64,000 bases of DNA from Vibrio coralliilyticus ATCC BAA-450. GTDB lineage: Bacteria; Pseudomonadota; Gammaproteobacteria; Enterobacterales; Vibrionaceae. The stretch is taken from contig NZ_ACZN01000018.1 in the NCBI RefSeq assembly GCF_000176135.1, positions 1 to 64,000 on the forward strand. The letters are read 5' to 3'. Numbering within the stretch: the first letter of the stretch is position 1; every line of letters starts with the position of its first letter. Of the stretch, positions 23,015-31,775 are shown piece after piece. The notes beneath the pieces were generated by a model. It was not told where the DNA came from, searched no databases, and saw nothing but the letters and a program-made list of their open reading frames with translations. The position numbers were made by a program, and so were the translations under genes.

Positions 23015-23467
23015 TTATGCTTGAACTAAAGGTTTGTTACGTTCGATGACGCTAATTGAAATTGCCAAAAACAGGATATCTTTCACTAAAAAGAAATTGG
23101 TCACGAGAATGCCATCGGATACTTTCCAAGTATTTGGCGTCGTTAGAAGAAAGCTGAGTGTCGCCACAAAAATGACAGCGGCTGCTATTCCGGAAACATA
23201 CGCGATTTTTGCATTTTTGAAGCCAGCAATCAGGCCAATAGCCACGATGATCTCGGTGGCACCGATAAGATTCGAAACCGCTTGTACAGAGATGATGTCA
23301 TAAAGCCAACTCATCGCTGGATGGTTGACCACCAAAGGCTCAATCAACTTAGCTTCTGTCGGGGTAAACTTGTAAATACCAATCCAAGCCAACACTAATG
23401 CGACGCCAATAACGCCAAGATTGTAACCAATATGACTTTGTTTTAATTCTTTATTTTCTACATGCAT
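23015..23467 (-). CDS. DUF417 membrane protein (YkgB/RclC-like)
   Basis: 150 residues from the ATG at 23467, preceded by GGAG; the frame extends upstream without a better start. About four membrane helices: LGVIGVALVLAWIGIYKF, AVSNLIGATEIIVAIGLIAG, IAYVSGIAAAVIFVATLSFLL and FFLVKDILFLAISISVI. KFTPTEAKLIEPLVVNHPAMSW (about 29-50) is the signature of DUF417, which includes RclC of the reactive chlorine response. No rclA or rclB is seen nearby, so a chlorine role cannot be assumed. Confidence 0.88.
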   Translation of the reverse strand: MHVENKELKQSHIGYNLGVIGVALVLAWIGIYKFTPTEAKLIEPLVVNHPAMSWLYDIISVQAVSNLIGATEIIVAIGLIAGFKNAKIAYVSGIAAAVIFVATLSFLLTTPNTWKVSDGILVTNFFLVKDILFLAISISVIERNKPLVQA

Positions 23468-23654
23468 GATAGGACTCCAAAATAACAATGCGTGGATATG
23501 ACCGAGCATCTGTAGAGAAAATTTCGCCGAAGTGGAACTCACCCGTTTTTAATTCAGATTAGGTTCATCAACAATCCGTTACTTTATTGTTGTTTGCAGT
23601 CGAGTATCACTGTTTTAAGATCCCCCTGTAACTGAAGATTTTTGAAGGTAAGAC

Positions 23655-24080
23655 ATGAAGAAAACGCTGATAGTAATAATGATGCTGGGTGCTTTAGCCG
23701 GATGTGATGATGCAACTAAAGCTATCGATCAGGCGCAAGAGGCTGCGAATAAAGCAGTGGACAACATTCAGCAGCAAGTCGAGTCTTTCGACTTAGAGCA
23801 GTTCAATCTGGATCAATTTGGTGACGCAACAGAGTCAGCAAAGGCAATGGCGGCGTCTGTCGAAGAAGCATTGACGGTCGACTTCAGCAACCCAGAAGCG
23901 TTGGTTGAAGCGAAAGAACATATTGCGAATGCATACAGCTGTTTAGTTGAAGCATCATCGGAGTCTACAGCCTCCGAGCTGATGGATAAATTGCTGTCGT
24001 CAGTCAATAGCGAAGATGCTGTATCCTTGATTGAAAAAGGCATAGAGCAAGCGAAAACAGCTCAACAATGTGTGATGTAA
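23655..24080 (+). CDS. Putative lipoprotein, helical (141 aa)
   Basis: Signal peptide with lipobox MKKTLIVIMMLGALAGC (cleavage before C17). The mature part is almost entirely helical with many E, A and Q, and repeated short phrases (AIDQAQEAANKA, DNIQQQVESFDLEQFNLDQF). Two cysteines near the end (C and QQCVM) may form a disulfide. I do not recognise a family. A hairpin follows immediately, so it is likely a monocistronic gene. Confidence 0.85.
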   Translation: MKKTLIVIMMLGALAGCDDATKAIDQAQEAANKAVDNIQQQVESFDLEQFNLDQFGDATESAKAMAASVEEALTVDFSNPEALVEAKEHIANAYSCLVEASSESTASELMDKLLSSVNSEDAVSLIEKGIEQAKTAQQCVM

Positions 24081-24090
24081 CAAATAAACT

Positions 24091-24126
24091 GAGTAGGCGC
24101 GGTTAGGAAACTGTGCCTACTCTTTG
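24091..24126 (+). terminator. Hairpin terminator
   Basis: GAGTAGGC / GCCTACTC (24091-24098 and 24115-24122), extended by wobble pairs through GCGGTT / AACTGT, followed by TTTGT. Confidence 0.7.
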
Positions 24127-24156
24127 TATATATGCCATGGGGATTGGAGAGAATGT

Positions 24157-24582
24157 TTGGTAGACCCTATCTTAATTGAACCGTATCAAGACGCGTTTCT
24201 TCCGGCACTTCGAAACCTTTATCTTAAATCACGAAAAGCCAGTTTTATTTGGTTAGATACAGCTGGCTATGATTTGTCAGACTTTGACAGCGATGTTGAA
24301 GGAGAGCAAATCTGGGTCGCAATCATTGGAGAAGACATCGCAGGTTTTATTTCAATCTGGGAACCAGAAAACTTTATTCACCACCTCTACGTTTCACCAG
24401 AGCATATCCGAAAAGGTGTCGGCTACCATCTACTACAACTGGCTAAAGCCCGTTACTCTACACTCAGCCTAAAATGCATGTCACACAATGAGCCTGCGCT
24501 GCAATTTTATCAGTCTCAAGGGTTTACCCGTCATTCAAAAGCCGAAGATTCTCTTGGGGAATACTACCTACTTACTTTGTAG
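24157..24582 (+). CDS. GNAT acetyltransferase
   Basis: About 141 residues: QIWVAIIGEDIAGFISIWEP, then HHLYVSPEHIRKGVGYHLL with the CoA loop RKGVGY, and PALQFYQSQGFTRH near the end. No ATG is available; TTG at 24157, with GGAGAG upstream, is preferred over the TTG at 24124. Start uncertain, family clear. Confidence 0.87.
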   Translation: MVDPILIEPYQDAFLPALRNLYLKSRKASFIWLDTAGYDLSDFDSDVEGEQIWVAIIGEDIAGFISIWEPENFIHHLYVSPEHIRKGVGYHLLQLAKARYSTLSLKCMSHNEPALQFYQSQGFTRHSKAEDSLGEYYLLTL

Positions 24583-24835
24583 TAATTGCGGGACAACTCT
24601 ATGATTTCTTATTAAGTTAAGCCTTTTCGAAAATACGAATTTACCTATTTGCTCAAATAGATAACTTGAGACTCAAGCCAACAATTCAATATAACTATTT
24701 GTAGATAAGTGTTTAGTTGCATGTGAGTATTTAGTAAGGGCATACACGCGGAATGCTAAAAAAGATCTGAGTTTTTAAACCTCATGATACGGTCAGATGT
24801 TTAACATATAAAATCGATGGATATTAAGTGAAAAA

Positions 24836-25597
24836 ATGGACGATTTTTATCTTACAGAAAAATGGCTAGCTTCCTATATTGAAGCCTCATGGATAGACAA
24901 GTGTTTAGACACAAAAGTTAACAGGCCTAAAAGTCAAAATGTACCTACACAATTCATTCATTCGAATTACAGTGTTCAGGCTGCACAAGCCATCGCCAAA
25001 CAATTATCGGAGCATCATATAAAGCCAGAAAGCCTACTGGAAGTTGGGCCTGCGTGCGGAAGAGCAAATTACGAGCTTGTTTCATCATGTGAAGAGTTAA
25101 AGCGAGTCTATGTTGTAGAGCCTTCTCGTCGTTTACTTGATGCTTTTACGGAGATCCTGCTCACGCCAGGGGTTAGTCGATTTAGGGCGTTTGAGGGTGA
25201 AGATGTTGACTTGGAGCTTGATACAAACTCTTTATCCAATAAGTATTTACCACTGGTTGTTGAAACCTTTAACACCCCAGCTTCTGATGAGTTAACTATC
25301 CCTCAATGTGATTTAGTGGTCTGCCTAAATGTGCTTGACCAATGTGAATCCCCCAAACAAGTGGTGGACTATTTGATGTCGCGAGTCTCTATTGGCGGTG
25401 TGCTGGCTCTGTCATGTACTTATCAATGGAGTGATAAACATCTAAAAGTGCCTTCGGGACGCATTAATGACATTAATGAGTACTTCGACCGAACGTGGCA
25501 AAAGCTCGATGATCAAGAATTTGAATACCGTTTTAGAGTCAATGAACGTTACTCAATGTTATTTTTGTCGCATACCGTCATTTATCAACGGTTATAA
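24836..25597 (+). CDS. SAM methyltransferase, possibly mercaptohistidine-type (253 aa)
   Basis: Motif I is LLEVGPACGRANYELV (about 69-84) with YVVEPSRRLLDAF as strand 2. A second region is DLVVCLNVLDQCESPKQVV. The end, GGVLALSCTYQWSDKHL then FEYRFRVNERYSMLFLSHTVIYQR, resembles the methyltransferases linked to 4-mercaptohistidine (ovothiol) synthesis, which finish with a YTW segment and a RET-type strand. This comparison is from memory and needs a search. No OvoA partner is visible. An AT-rich 250-base leader precedes it, probably holding its promoter. Confidence 0.85.
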   Translation: MDDFYLTEKWLASYIEASWIDKCLDTKVNRPKSQNVPTQFIHSNYSVQAAQAIAKQLSEHHIKPESLLEVGPACGRANYELVSSCEELKRVYVVEPSRRLLDAFTEILLTPGVSRFRAFEGEDVDLELDTNSLSNKYLPLVVETFNTPASDELTIPQCDLVVCLNVLDQCESPKQVVDYLMSRVSIGGVLALSCTYQWSDKHLKVPSGRINDINEYFDRTWQKLDDQEFEYRFRVNERYSMLFLSHTVIYQRL

Positions 25598-25625
25598 ACG
25601 TAATGGATAGGAAAGGGCCTGTACC

Positions 25626-25967
25626 ATGGAAGTAAGTTGTCATTGTGGGAATCTGAAGTTAGTCGCTAAGAGCACCCCATTGGAAGTGGGAGAGTGTAAT
25701 TGCTCAATCTGCCGTCGCTATGCTGCACTGTGGGCTTACTATTCGCCTTCTGAGGTAACCGTTACATGGTCTGAAGATCCTTCTCTTTACTATATTTGGG
25801 GAGATAAATGTGTGGAGTTTCATCGTTGTAACCTTTGCGGATGTATGACCCACTATGTGACAACGCCAAAGTGTGATGAGCAGGTTACTGCTATCAATAT
25901 GCGTATGGCGGAAAGTGTTATACTCAAGGACATTCCTATAAGAAAAATAGACGGCTCTTCTTATTAA
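25626..25967 (+). CDS. GFA-family (CENP-V/glutathione-formaldehyde) protein
   Basis: 113 residues with all zinc-ligand clusters of the family: C5-H-C7-G, C24-N-C26-S-I-C29 and, later, FHRCNLCGCMTHY. The GFA fold includes glutathione-dependent formaldehyde-activating enzymes and many proteins of unknown role. Lies 28 bases after the methyltransferase, so possibly co-transcribed, as is the next small gene. Confidence 0.92.
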   Translation: MEVSCHCGNLKLVAKSTPLEVGECNCSICRRYAALWAYYSPSEVTVTWSEDPSLYYIWGDKCVEFHRCNLCGCMTHYVTTPKCDEQVTAINMRMAESVILKDIPIRKIDGSSY

Positions 25968-25989
25968 AGTCATGTAAAAAGGAAGTGAG

Positions 25990-26199
25990 ATGGAATTTTC
26001 AATTAAACGGCTTAAAACATCCCTAGGGACTTTTCGATTGAAAGGTAAGCTTATTGATACCCATAGTGACCAAGAAATAAGCTTTGCTGAAGCTGAATTT
26101 ATGGGTACTGACGGCTGGGTTGAGATAAATACAGAATCCGAAGGAGGAATGGCTATTTTGAATCAAATAAAACCTGAAGTTATAGAACACTTGATTTAG
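25990..26199 (+). CDS. Conserved hypothetical protein (69 aa)
   Basis: A short beta-rich protein (FSIKRLKTSLGTFRLKG, then EISFAEAEFMGTDGWVEI). The ATG is preceded by AAGGAAG and lies 22 bases after the GFA gene, so translation as the third gene of a small operon is likely. No domain recognised. Confidence 0.72.
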   Translation: MEFSIKRLKTSLGTFRLKGKLIDTHSDQEISFAEAEFMGTDGWVEINTESEGGMAILNQIKPEVIEHLI

Positions 26200-26315
26200 T
26201 TTAAGGTCAGTTAAAAGCAGTTATATGACCGAAACTAATCATATTCGGACGTGTTTAATATAGCTATGGGAAATGTTATATTTTAGTGTCTTTTAAAACT
26301 GAATGAGTCGTATCA

Positions 26316-26563
26316 GTGGAAAGTAGCCAATACATCAAACACCCTCACTTCTGCCAAAAATGTCAATCACTTACTCCTCATATCCAAGTAGAAAAACGAA
26401 TAAATCTGATTCCAAATTTGAGCAAAAGCAATCGTTGTTCGGAAGTTGTATCGAATTCCTGATAGCCTTTGTTGTTAAAGATGGTGAGCACACCAACAGT
26501 TTTTTTATCGATCAAGAAGATCAGTTTCAGTGTGAGAAATGTGGGGCCAAATCCTGGCACTAA
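26316..26563 (+). pseudogene. Frameshifted double zinc-ribbon protein
   Basis: Frame A (GTG 26316 to TGA 26460-26462) encodes HPHFCQKCQSLTPHIQVEK, a zinc-ribbon half; frame B, open to 26563, encodes KFEQKQSLFGSCIEFLIAF and QFQCEKCGAKSWH, the other half. Adding one A to the five-A run at 26392-26396 joins them as VEKTNKSDSKFEQ, giving one protein of about 82 residues with two CxxC pairs. No good ribosome site is visible. A one-base deletion, in the genome or the assembly, explains it best. Confidence 0.7.
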
Positions 26564-26832
26564 AATAGGTGTCGCTTGAGTGGATTGTCAATAACATAAG
26601 GCAGTTTACATGGCTGAAAGATTGGCCACCTCTTTAAGTGCATGTTTCGCTGCATGGTAAGGCTTTTTTGTTCAGCAAATATCTAAGTCGATTCGAACCG
26701 CTGCAGAGGTTGTTGGATAAAAAATTGGAAAAGGATAATTTTATTTTGATTGAACTTCTTGCTGTTAAACTCGGTATATTACTAGAGTTAACAAATAGTT
26801 GAATCAAACGTTTCGGGTAGTATGGAGACATC

Positions 26833-27344
26833 ATGAAAAGAATTCTTTTTTTGTTTACGGTACTTTTTATCAGCGGTTGCTTAGGAATGCCGAGTGAGGT
26901 TAAACCCGTGCAGGATTTTGACATCGACAGGTATACGGGTAAATGGTACGAAATTGCAAGGCTCGACCACTCATTGAAAGAGGCCTGAGTAAGGTAACCG
27001 CAGAATACAGTCTTAAGGACGACGGCGGTGTCAAAGTCATTAACCAAGGCTTTTCCGAAGAACTCAATGAGTGGAAAGAGGCGGAAGGTAATGCATATTT
27101 CGTTCGAAGCTCAGATCAAGGCTACTTGAAAGTATCATTCTTCGGTCCATTTTATGGTTCATATGTGGTTTTCGAACTTGAAAAAGAAAACTACGATTAT
27201 GCGTTCGTTTCTGGTCCTGATAATGATTACTTGTGGCTATTAGCGCGTTCAAGCTCTGTAGAGCAAGAGGTTATCGATAAATTTATTTCGATGTCTAAAG
27301 CGAGAGGGTTTGATACGAACCGTCTTATTTTTGTTGAGCATTAG
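26833..27344 (+). pseudogene. blc: Blc-type outer-membrane lipocalin, frameshifted
   Basis: The ATG at 26833 opens a lipoprotein signal (MKRILFLFTVLFISGC) and the lipocalin signature DIDRYTGKWYEIARLDHS, then the frame ends at TGA. The continuation ERGLSKVTAEYSLKDDGGVK, ... FFGPFYGSYVVFELE ... DNDYLWLLAR is in another frame. One extra T in the two-T run at 26974-26975 restores DHSFERGLSKVT, the normal lipocalin sequence. Bacterial Blc binds fatty acids or lysolipids at the outer membrane and is usually stress induced. Without the correction no working protein is made. Confidence 0.9.
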
Positions 27345-27577
27345 ACATGGTTGGACAATGAAATAAAGGGCTTTCCATCTGCCAATTAGGAGCCCCTTTT
27401 GGTTATCTAATTGGCCTTCGTGGCAAATTGTCGCCAATCTCGTGAATCAAAGAAAAGTAGGTACACACTGTTTAAATTGAGTCGCTTTGACGCGCCTCAA
27501 CACATAACTACTTGTTTCTTATATTTAACCGCATTAATGTATTTTACGTGTAGCATATGGAATGAGAGTTGAGCAAG
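27345..27577. other. Intergenic region with weak hairpin
   Basis: No gene is supported here. A GGGCT...AGCCCC hairpin near 27367-27397 followed by TTTT may terminate the lipocalin transcript. The rest is AT-rich and probably holds the promoter of the next gene. Confidence 0.5.
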
Positions 27578-28156
27578 ATGGGAAAACAGTTTTCAGAGTT
27601 ATCGGATAAACACATCGCGTTTATTGAGCAACAAAAACTCTATTTTGTCGGTACTGCAGCGGATAGCGGTAGTGTGAACTTGTCGCCAAAAGGTGGGGAT
27701 TCACTTAGAGTCATCAGCCCAACTCAAATCGCTTGGCTCAACCTCACTGGTAGCGGTAATGAGTCGGCCGCACATGTGTTGAATAACCCACGCATGACCC
27801 TCATGTTCTGTGCATTTGAAGGCGCCCCATTAATTTTAAGAGCCTACGGACAGGCGAGTGTGCTGCATAACAAAGATGCGGAATGGAAAAAGTACGTCAG
27901 CTTGTTCCCCGAAAGCGTGGCTGCCCGTCAGATATTTATCCTTGATATCAACATGGTTCAATCTTCGTGCGGTATGTCTGTACCATATTTTAGTTACGAA
28001 GGGGACAGAAAAGATTTGGCAAAATGGTCCGAAAAGCAGGGGACTGAGGGGATTGAAAAGTATTGGCTGAAGAAAAACCAAAAGAGCATCGACGGTTTTG
28101 AATCGGAGATTGCAAGTCGCTCAGGTTTGAGTGAAGTCTCTGATGATTCTTTTTAG
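27578..28156 (+). CDS. Pyridoxamine 5'-phosphate oxidase family protein
   Basis: 192 residues with the split-barrel flavin fold: LYFVGTAADSGSVNLSPKGGDSLRVI (about 22-47) and LNLTGSGNESAAHVLNNPRMTLMFCAFEGAPLILRAYG (about 54-91). Family members of this type bind FMN or F420-like cofactors and are usually of unknown substrate. A second conserved stretch is SCGMSVPYFSYEGDR. The ATG 27578 was preferred over the in-frame TTG at 27569. Confidence 0.9.
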   Translation: MGKQFSELSDKHIAFIEQQKLYFVGTAADSGSVNLSPKGGDSLRVISPTQIAWLNLTGSGNESAAHVLNNPRMTLMFCAFEGAPLILRAYGQASVLHNKDAEWKKYVSLFPESVAARQIFILDINMVQSSCGMSVPYFSYEGDRKDLAKWSEKQGTEGIEKYWLKKNQKSIDGFESEIASRSGLSEVSDDSF

Positions 28157-28215
28157 TTTAATCAATTTTCTTATATCTAATGGCAAGACAAACGAATAAT
28201 AAAAATAGGAATACT

Positions 28216-29244
28216 ATGAAATACCCAGAGCCTCTACAGAAAGGGGATAAGATCGCCGTTACCGCTTTTTCTTCGGGCGTTCCTTCAGGGTGTCACCAAC
28301 GTTTAGACCTCGTCTTGGAACACCTTCGAAGCCTTGGATTTAATGTAATCGAAGGCCACTGCCTAAGAGAAAACGAAAAGCATGTGAGTGCGACTCCATC
28401 AATGAGAGCAGAAGAGTTGATGAAGTTCTTGTGCGATGACTCCATTTCGGCGGTTGCTCCACCTTGGGGTGGTGAATTTGCGATGGACCTTCTGCCTTTA
28501 CTCGATTTTGAAAAATTGAAGCAGGTTAAGCCAAAGTGGGTATTTGGCTTTTCTGACGTGAGTACTATCAGCTCAGTGCTTACCACGCAATTAGGTTGGT
28601 CGACTTTACATAGCTCCAATTTGATGGAGTTAAACCCACTTGAGAAGGACGAGCTCACCGCAAACACCTTAAATGTTATGACAGCCAAAGCTGGGGCTGA
28701 AATAACGCAGTTCTCTTCTGATCTTTATCAGGTTTCTGGTGAGTCTTTCGAAACTCATCCGAACTGTTGCTTAGTTAAAACAGAGAGAACTCAGTGGAAA
28801 GCGGTGGGTGATGTTGAAGAGTTGAGCTTTAGTGGACGTCTGATAGGAGGCTGCTTTGATACTATGGCCCACCTGATTGGGACAGAGTATCTCGATCTTG
28901 AGCGCTTTAAACAATGCTATCCAAATGACGGTTTGATTCTGTATTTAGAGAATGCAGAGATGCCACCGACAGTGTTAAAGCGCGCTTTGCAAGGGTTAAA
29001 ATACCAAGGTGTCTTTGAACAGATTAGTGGACTGTTATTTGGAAGAAATGCGGTTTTAGATAATTGTGGAAAAGCAATAACGTCTAGTGAAGCTTTCCTT
29101 TCTGTGGCCAATGACTTAAAGGTGCCTGTTCTATATGACGTGGATATAGGCCATCTACCGCCTAACTTGGCACTCTTTAACGGCGCGCATGCAGAAGTTC
29201 ATTTTAAGGATGGCAAAGGGAAAGTAATACAAACCCTGCGATAG
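28216..29244 (+). CDS. LD-carboxypeptidase (peptidase S66) family
   Basis: 342 residues. The family start is MKYPEPLQKGDKIAVTAFSSG, followed by LGFNVIEGHCL, the catalytic-type region WVFGFSDVSTI (GFSD with the nucleophile Ser) and PPWGGEFAMDLLPLLDF. S66 proteins include LdcA, which trims the terminal D-Ala of peptidoglycan tetrapeptides, and MccF, which inactivates microcin C. Sequence alone does not tell which role applies; the GCHQRLDLVLEHL segment is like the MccF branch. The ATG 28216 was chosen because AGGA precedes it; the frame from 28180 has no site. A terminator follows. Confidence 0.9.
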   Translation: MKYPEPLQKGDKIAVTAFSSGVPSGCHQRLDLVLEHLRSLGFNVIEGHCLRENEKHVSATPSMRAEELMKFLCDDSISAVAPPWGGEFAMDLLPLLDFEKLKQVKPKWVFGFSDVSTISSVLTTQLGWSTLHSSNLMELNPLEKDELTANTLNVMTAKAGAEITQFSSDLYQVSGESFETHPNCCLVKTERTQWKAVGDVEELSFSGRLIGGCFDTMAHLIGTEYLDLERFKQCYPNDGLILYLENAEMPPTVLKRALQGLKYQGVFEQISGLLFGRNAVLDNCGKAITSSEAFLSVANDLKVPVLYDVDIGHLPPNLALFNGAHAEVHFKDGKGKVIQTLR

Positions 29245-29264
29245 ATAGCTCGAATAACACTAGT

Positions 29265-29296
29265 AAAAAGCCACTCGGTTACCGAGTGGCTTTTTT
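29265..29296. terminator. Bidirectional hairpin terminator
   Basis: AAAAA GCCACTCGGT / ACCGAGTGGC TTTTTT between the convergent S66 and DUF2058 genes. Confidence 0.9.
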
Positions 29297-29298
29297 CT

Positions 29299-29820
29299 TT
29301 ACCACATCAGATCGTCTGGGACTACATAGTCTGCATATGGGTCGTCTTCGGCTGGCACGTCTGATTCTGGCTCTTTGAGCTCAATGATGACTTGGTCATC
29401 ACGCTGTGCAATTTTGTTTGCGACAACCCCGGGGATCACCGCATAGCCATCTTCATGACGGGCGATAGCAAGAATACCTTTGATAAGTTGTTCGCGGATA
29501 ATCGATTCAACGTAAAGGGATTTGACGAGCGTTCCATCGGTGAAGTTATATTTAATATCACCATCTTTCTGATCGATTTTGTTCATCTCGATCAACTGTT
29601 TGATTTGCGACTGAATTTCTTTGTTCAGACGCTGCTCATTTTGTTGGTTGCTTAGCTCTTTATCACGCTCTTGCTGTTGACGTTTTTGTTCTTCGACCGC
29701 GGCTTTTACTTCACGAGCTTGTACGCGTGATTTTTTTGAACCTTTTTTGGCCTTCTTTAGCTTCTTTTCATTCACTAAACCAGCTTTCAGCATTTGTTCT
29801 TGCAGAGTAAGTTTTGCCAT
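29299..29820 (-). CDS. yaiL: DUF2058 protein (YaiL-like)
   Basis: 173 residues: MAKLTLQEQMLKAGLVNEKK at the start, a long basic and Q-rich coiled-coil (about 20-80, KKAKKGSKKSRVQAREVKAA), then KYNFTDGTLVKSLYVE and GILAIARHEDGYAVIPGVVA. This is the DUF2058 pattern. It is described only as a nucleoprotein/polynucleotide-associated family. The ATG at 29820 is preceded on the - strand by a weak site. Confidence 0.92.
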   Translation of the reverse strand: MAKLTLQEQMLKAGLVNEKKLKKAKKGSKKSRVQAREVKAAVEEQKRQQQERDKELSNQQNEQRLNKEIQSQIKQLIEMNKIDQKDGDIKYNFTDGTLVKSLYVESIIREQLIKGILAIARHEDGYAVIPGVVANKIAQRDDQVIIELKEPESDVPAEDDPYADYVVPDDLMW

Positions 29821-29974
29821 GGGGTATCCGTGTTGATAAATGTTTTGCGTATTTTATAGGGACGGGGCCTGTAAATAAAGGTATGTGAAGAATGTGCGTT
29901 AAGTTTTCTTTATCAATTGACGTGTTTCATATGGCAGTCGGGAGTGATATCTTCAGGCTATTGAAAGGCATGCA

Positions 29975-30378
29975 ATGACAGGTACTACACGGATGAAATT
30001 CCTCATTGAACAAGAAGTCTTGCTTCAACAATATGAAACCCGTCAGAACGAACATGAGGTTATGCGTTTACTTCACCCTGATTTCGTGAAGTGGGTCGCT
30101 CAGGCAGAAGCTTTGATCTGCAGTCTATATTAGAGCTGATGGAGAACGAGGAGCCTTCAACAGGCAAGATACATTCACAATCATTTGAATGTATTGCGCT
30201 TGAACCTTCTGTTCAATTGCTGCTGTATAAATCGGCTTGGGTTGATTCTAAGGGAAGCGCAAGCTTGTATACCAAACGTTCGTCAATTTGGGTGTTTACG
30301 GGTGAAAAATGGCAGTTGAAGTACCATCAAGGCACGCCTTGTGAGCCGTTTAGGATTGAAGTGGAATCCATGATTTAA
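29975..30378 (+). pseudogene. DUF4440/NTF2-like protein, frameshifted
   Basis: ATG 29975 opens MTGTTRMKFLIEQEVLLQQY and continues to LLHPDFVKW, then stops early. From 30091 another frame gives GRSGRSFDLQSILELMENEE and IWVFTGEKWQLKYHQGTPC, the familiar DUF4440 body. One extra G in the GGG at 30093-30095 joins LHPDFVKWGRSGRSFD, as expected for the family (H-P-D-F-v-E-x-G-x-S-G). DUF4440 domains are small NTF2-like folds, often of unknown role. Confidence 0.85.
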
Positions 30379-30390
30379 AAGAATGACAAG

Positions 30391-30714
30391 ATGTATAAAT
30401 TAGAAATCTTTTGCCAACCTGCCCAAAAGGCACAAGTTCTTAGCACATTGCATGAATCTGGTGTCGATAAGATTGGTGATTACGACCACTGTTGGGCCTT
30501 TGGAGCCATGACGGGCTCTCATCGTGCACTGGAGGGTGCTAAACCTGTGTTCGGCGATAAAGGTTTAGTAGAGAATTATGACTTGCTTAAGATAGAGATC
30601 AATGTTGATAAAGCTCAGGTGAAGCCTATTGTCGAACAGCTTAAGCTTTGCCTGGGGTGGGAAGAACCTCTCGTGAATGTGCTCAAACTACACAATGCTG
30701 AATTTGATCTTTGA
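30391..30714 (+). CDS. NIF3 N-terminal-like (YqfO-type) protein
   Basis: 107 residues, MYKLEIFCQPAQKAQVLSTL, GVDKIGDYDHCWAFGAMTG (25-43) and GLVENYDLLKIEINVDKAQ. This matches the insert domain of Nif3/YqfO proteins, a PII/CutA-like fold, occurring here as a stand-alone protein. Function unknown; CutA-like folds often bind metals or nucleotides. No strong ribosome site. Confidence 0.85.
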   Translation: MYKLEIFCQPAQKAQVLSTLHESGVDKIGDYDHCWAFGAMTGSHRALEGAKPVFGDKGLVENYDLLKIEINVDKAQVKPIVEQLKLCLGWEEPLVNVLKLHNAEFDL

Positions 30715-30757
30715 TTGAGCCGAGTGCTCGAATCAAATATGTCAGGGTAAAGGGAAT

Positions 30758-31279
30758 ATGTTGTATACGGAACGCTTGATATTGAAGCATGTTGAAGAGG
30801 CAGATGTTGATGTCTACAGGCAAGTACTAAGTTCAGATAGTTTAACAAAGTTCCTGCCAAAGGGAGCGGCTTATTCAGAACCAGAAATTCTGCAGCATCA
30901 CGCCAACAGAGTAGAGCACTGGAGGCAGTATGGTTTTGGTTCCTACGTTATTTGTTGCATAGAAAACCCAACTCGAAAGATGGGGTACGCAGGCGTTGAA
31001 GTGTGTGAAAACCCAGAATTCAGTGATATCCGATACGCGCTACTGCCAGAGTATCAGGGGAAAGGTTATGTAATGGAAGCATCCGAGGCGTTGATACGAG
31101 AAACCTTTAAACTCGGTAAGCATGAGAAAATATATGGTGTATCTTTGGAAGCGAACAAACCTTCGGTCACCATTTTGAACAAACTTGGAATGCAGCGAGA
31201 GGATGGTATCAACCTGTATGGAGAATGCGATGGTTTGGTGACTTTCTCGATTGATGCAAAGTCTATGGAGATTCAGTAA
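30758..31279 (+). CDS. GNAT acetyltransferase (RimJ/RimL-like)
   Basis: 173 residues beginning MLYTERLILKHVEEADVDVY, the RimJ-like start. SDIRYALLPEYQGKGYVMEASEAL (about 91-114) holds the CoA loop. The ending GKHEKIYGVSLEANKPSVTILNKLGMQRE is standard. Family members acetylate ribosomal protein N-termini or small metabolites. The stop overlaps the ATG of the next GNAT gene by a base, so they are likely co-translated. Confidence 0.92.
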   Translation: MLYTERLILKHVEEADVDVYRQVLSSDSLTKFLPKGAAYSEPEILQHHANRVEHWRQYGFGSYVICCIENPTRKMGYAGVEVCENPEFSDIRYALLPEYQGKGYVMEASEALIRETFKLGKHEKIYGVSLEANKPSVTILNKLGMQREDGINLYGECDGLVTFSIDAKSMEIQ

Positions 31280-31773
31280 TGAAGATTAGAACTGCACTTC
31301 ACAGTGATATTCGGTCAATCACGGATATCTTCAACTATTACATTGCCAATACCAATGCTCGCTTCGAAGAAAGACCTTTTACATTGGAAAACCGTTTAAA
31401 TTGGTTTGAACAATTTTCCCAAAACACTAGGCACCAGTTATTGGTAGCCGAGCATCAGGGAAACATTGTTGGATTTGCCTGTTCGCAACCATACCGACCA
31501 TCTGAGGCGTTTGCAGATACGGTAGAAGTGACGATATATCTTTCATCTGACGTAAAAGGAAAAGGTACCGGCTCTGCTTTATATCAAGCACTTATGGAGG
31601 AGTTAAAGCTGCAGGGTGTTCATCGTGCGCTATCTGGTATTGCTTTACCAAACGAGGCCTCAATTGCTTTGCATAAGAAGTTTGGGTTCCGAGAAGTGGG
31701 TGTTTTTGATTCCTATGCAAAGAAAAACGGAAGCTATATCAGCTCCGTTTGGTTGGAAAAATTATTCGGATAA
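31279..31773 (+). CDS. GNAT acetyltransferase (phosphinothricin-type)
   Basis: 164 residues. MKIRTALHSDIRSITDIFNYYIANTNARFEERPFTLENR (1-39) is the start found in phosphinothricin and methionine-sulfoximine acetyltransferases of the Pat/YwnH branch. The CoA loop is VKGKGTGSALYQALM, and ASIALHKKFGFREVGVFDSYAKKNG closes. Such enzymes detoxify phosphinothricin-like amino acids. ATG overlaps the previous stop codon. Confidence 0.92.
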   Translation: MKIRTALHSDIRSITDIFNYYIANTNARFEERPFTLENRLNWFEQFSQNTRHQLLVAEHQGNIVGFACSQPYRPSEAFADTVEVTIYLSSDVKGKGTGSALYQALMEELKLQGVHRALSGIALPNEASIALHKKFGFREVGVFDSYAKKNGSYISSVWLEKLFG

Positions 31774-31775
31774 TT

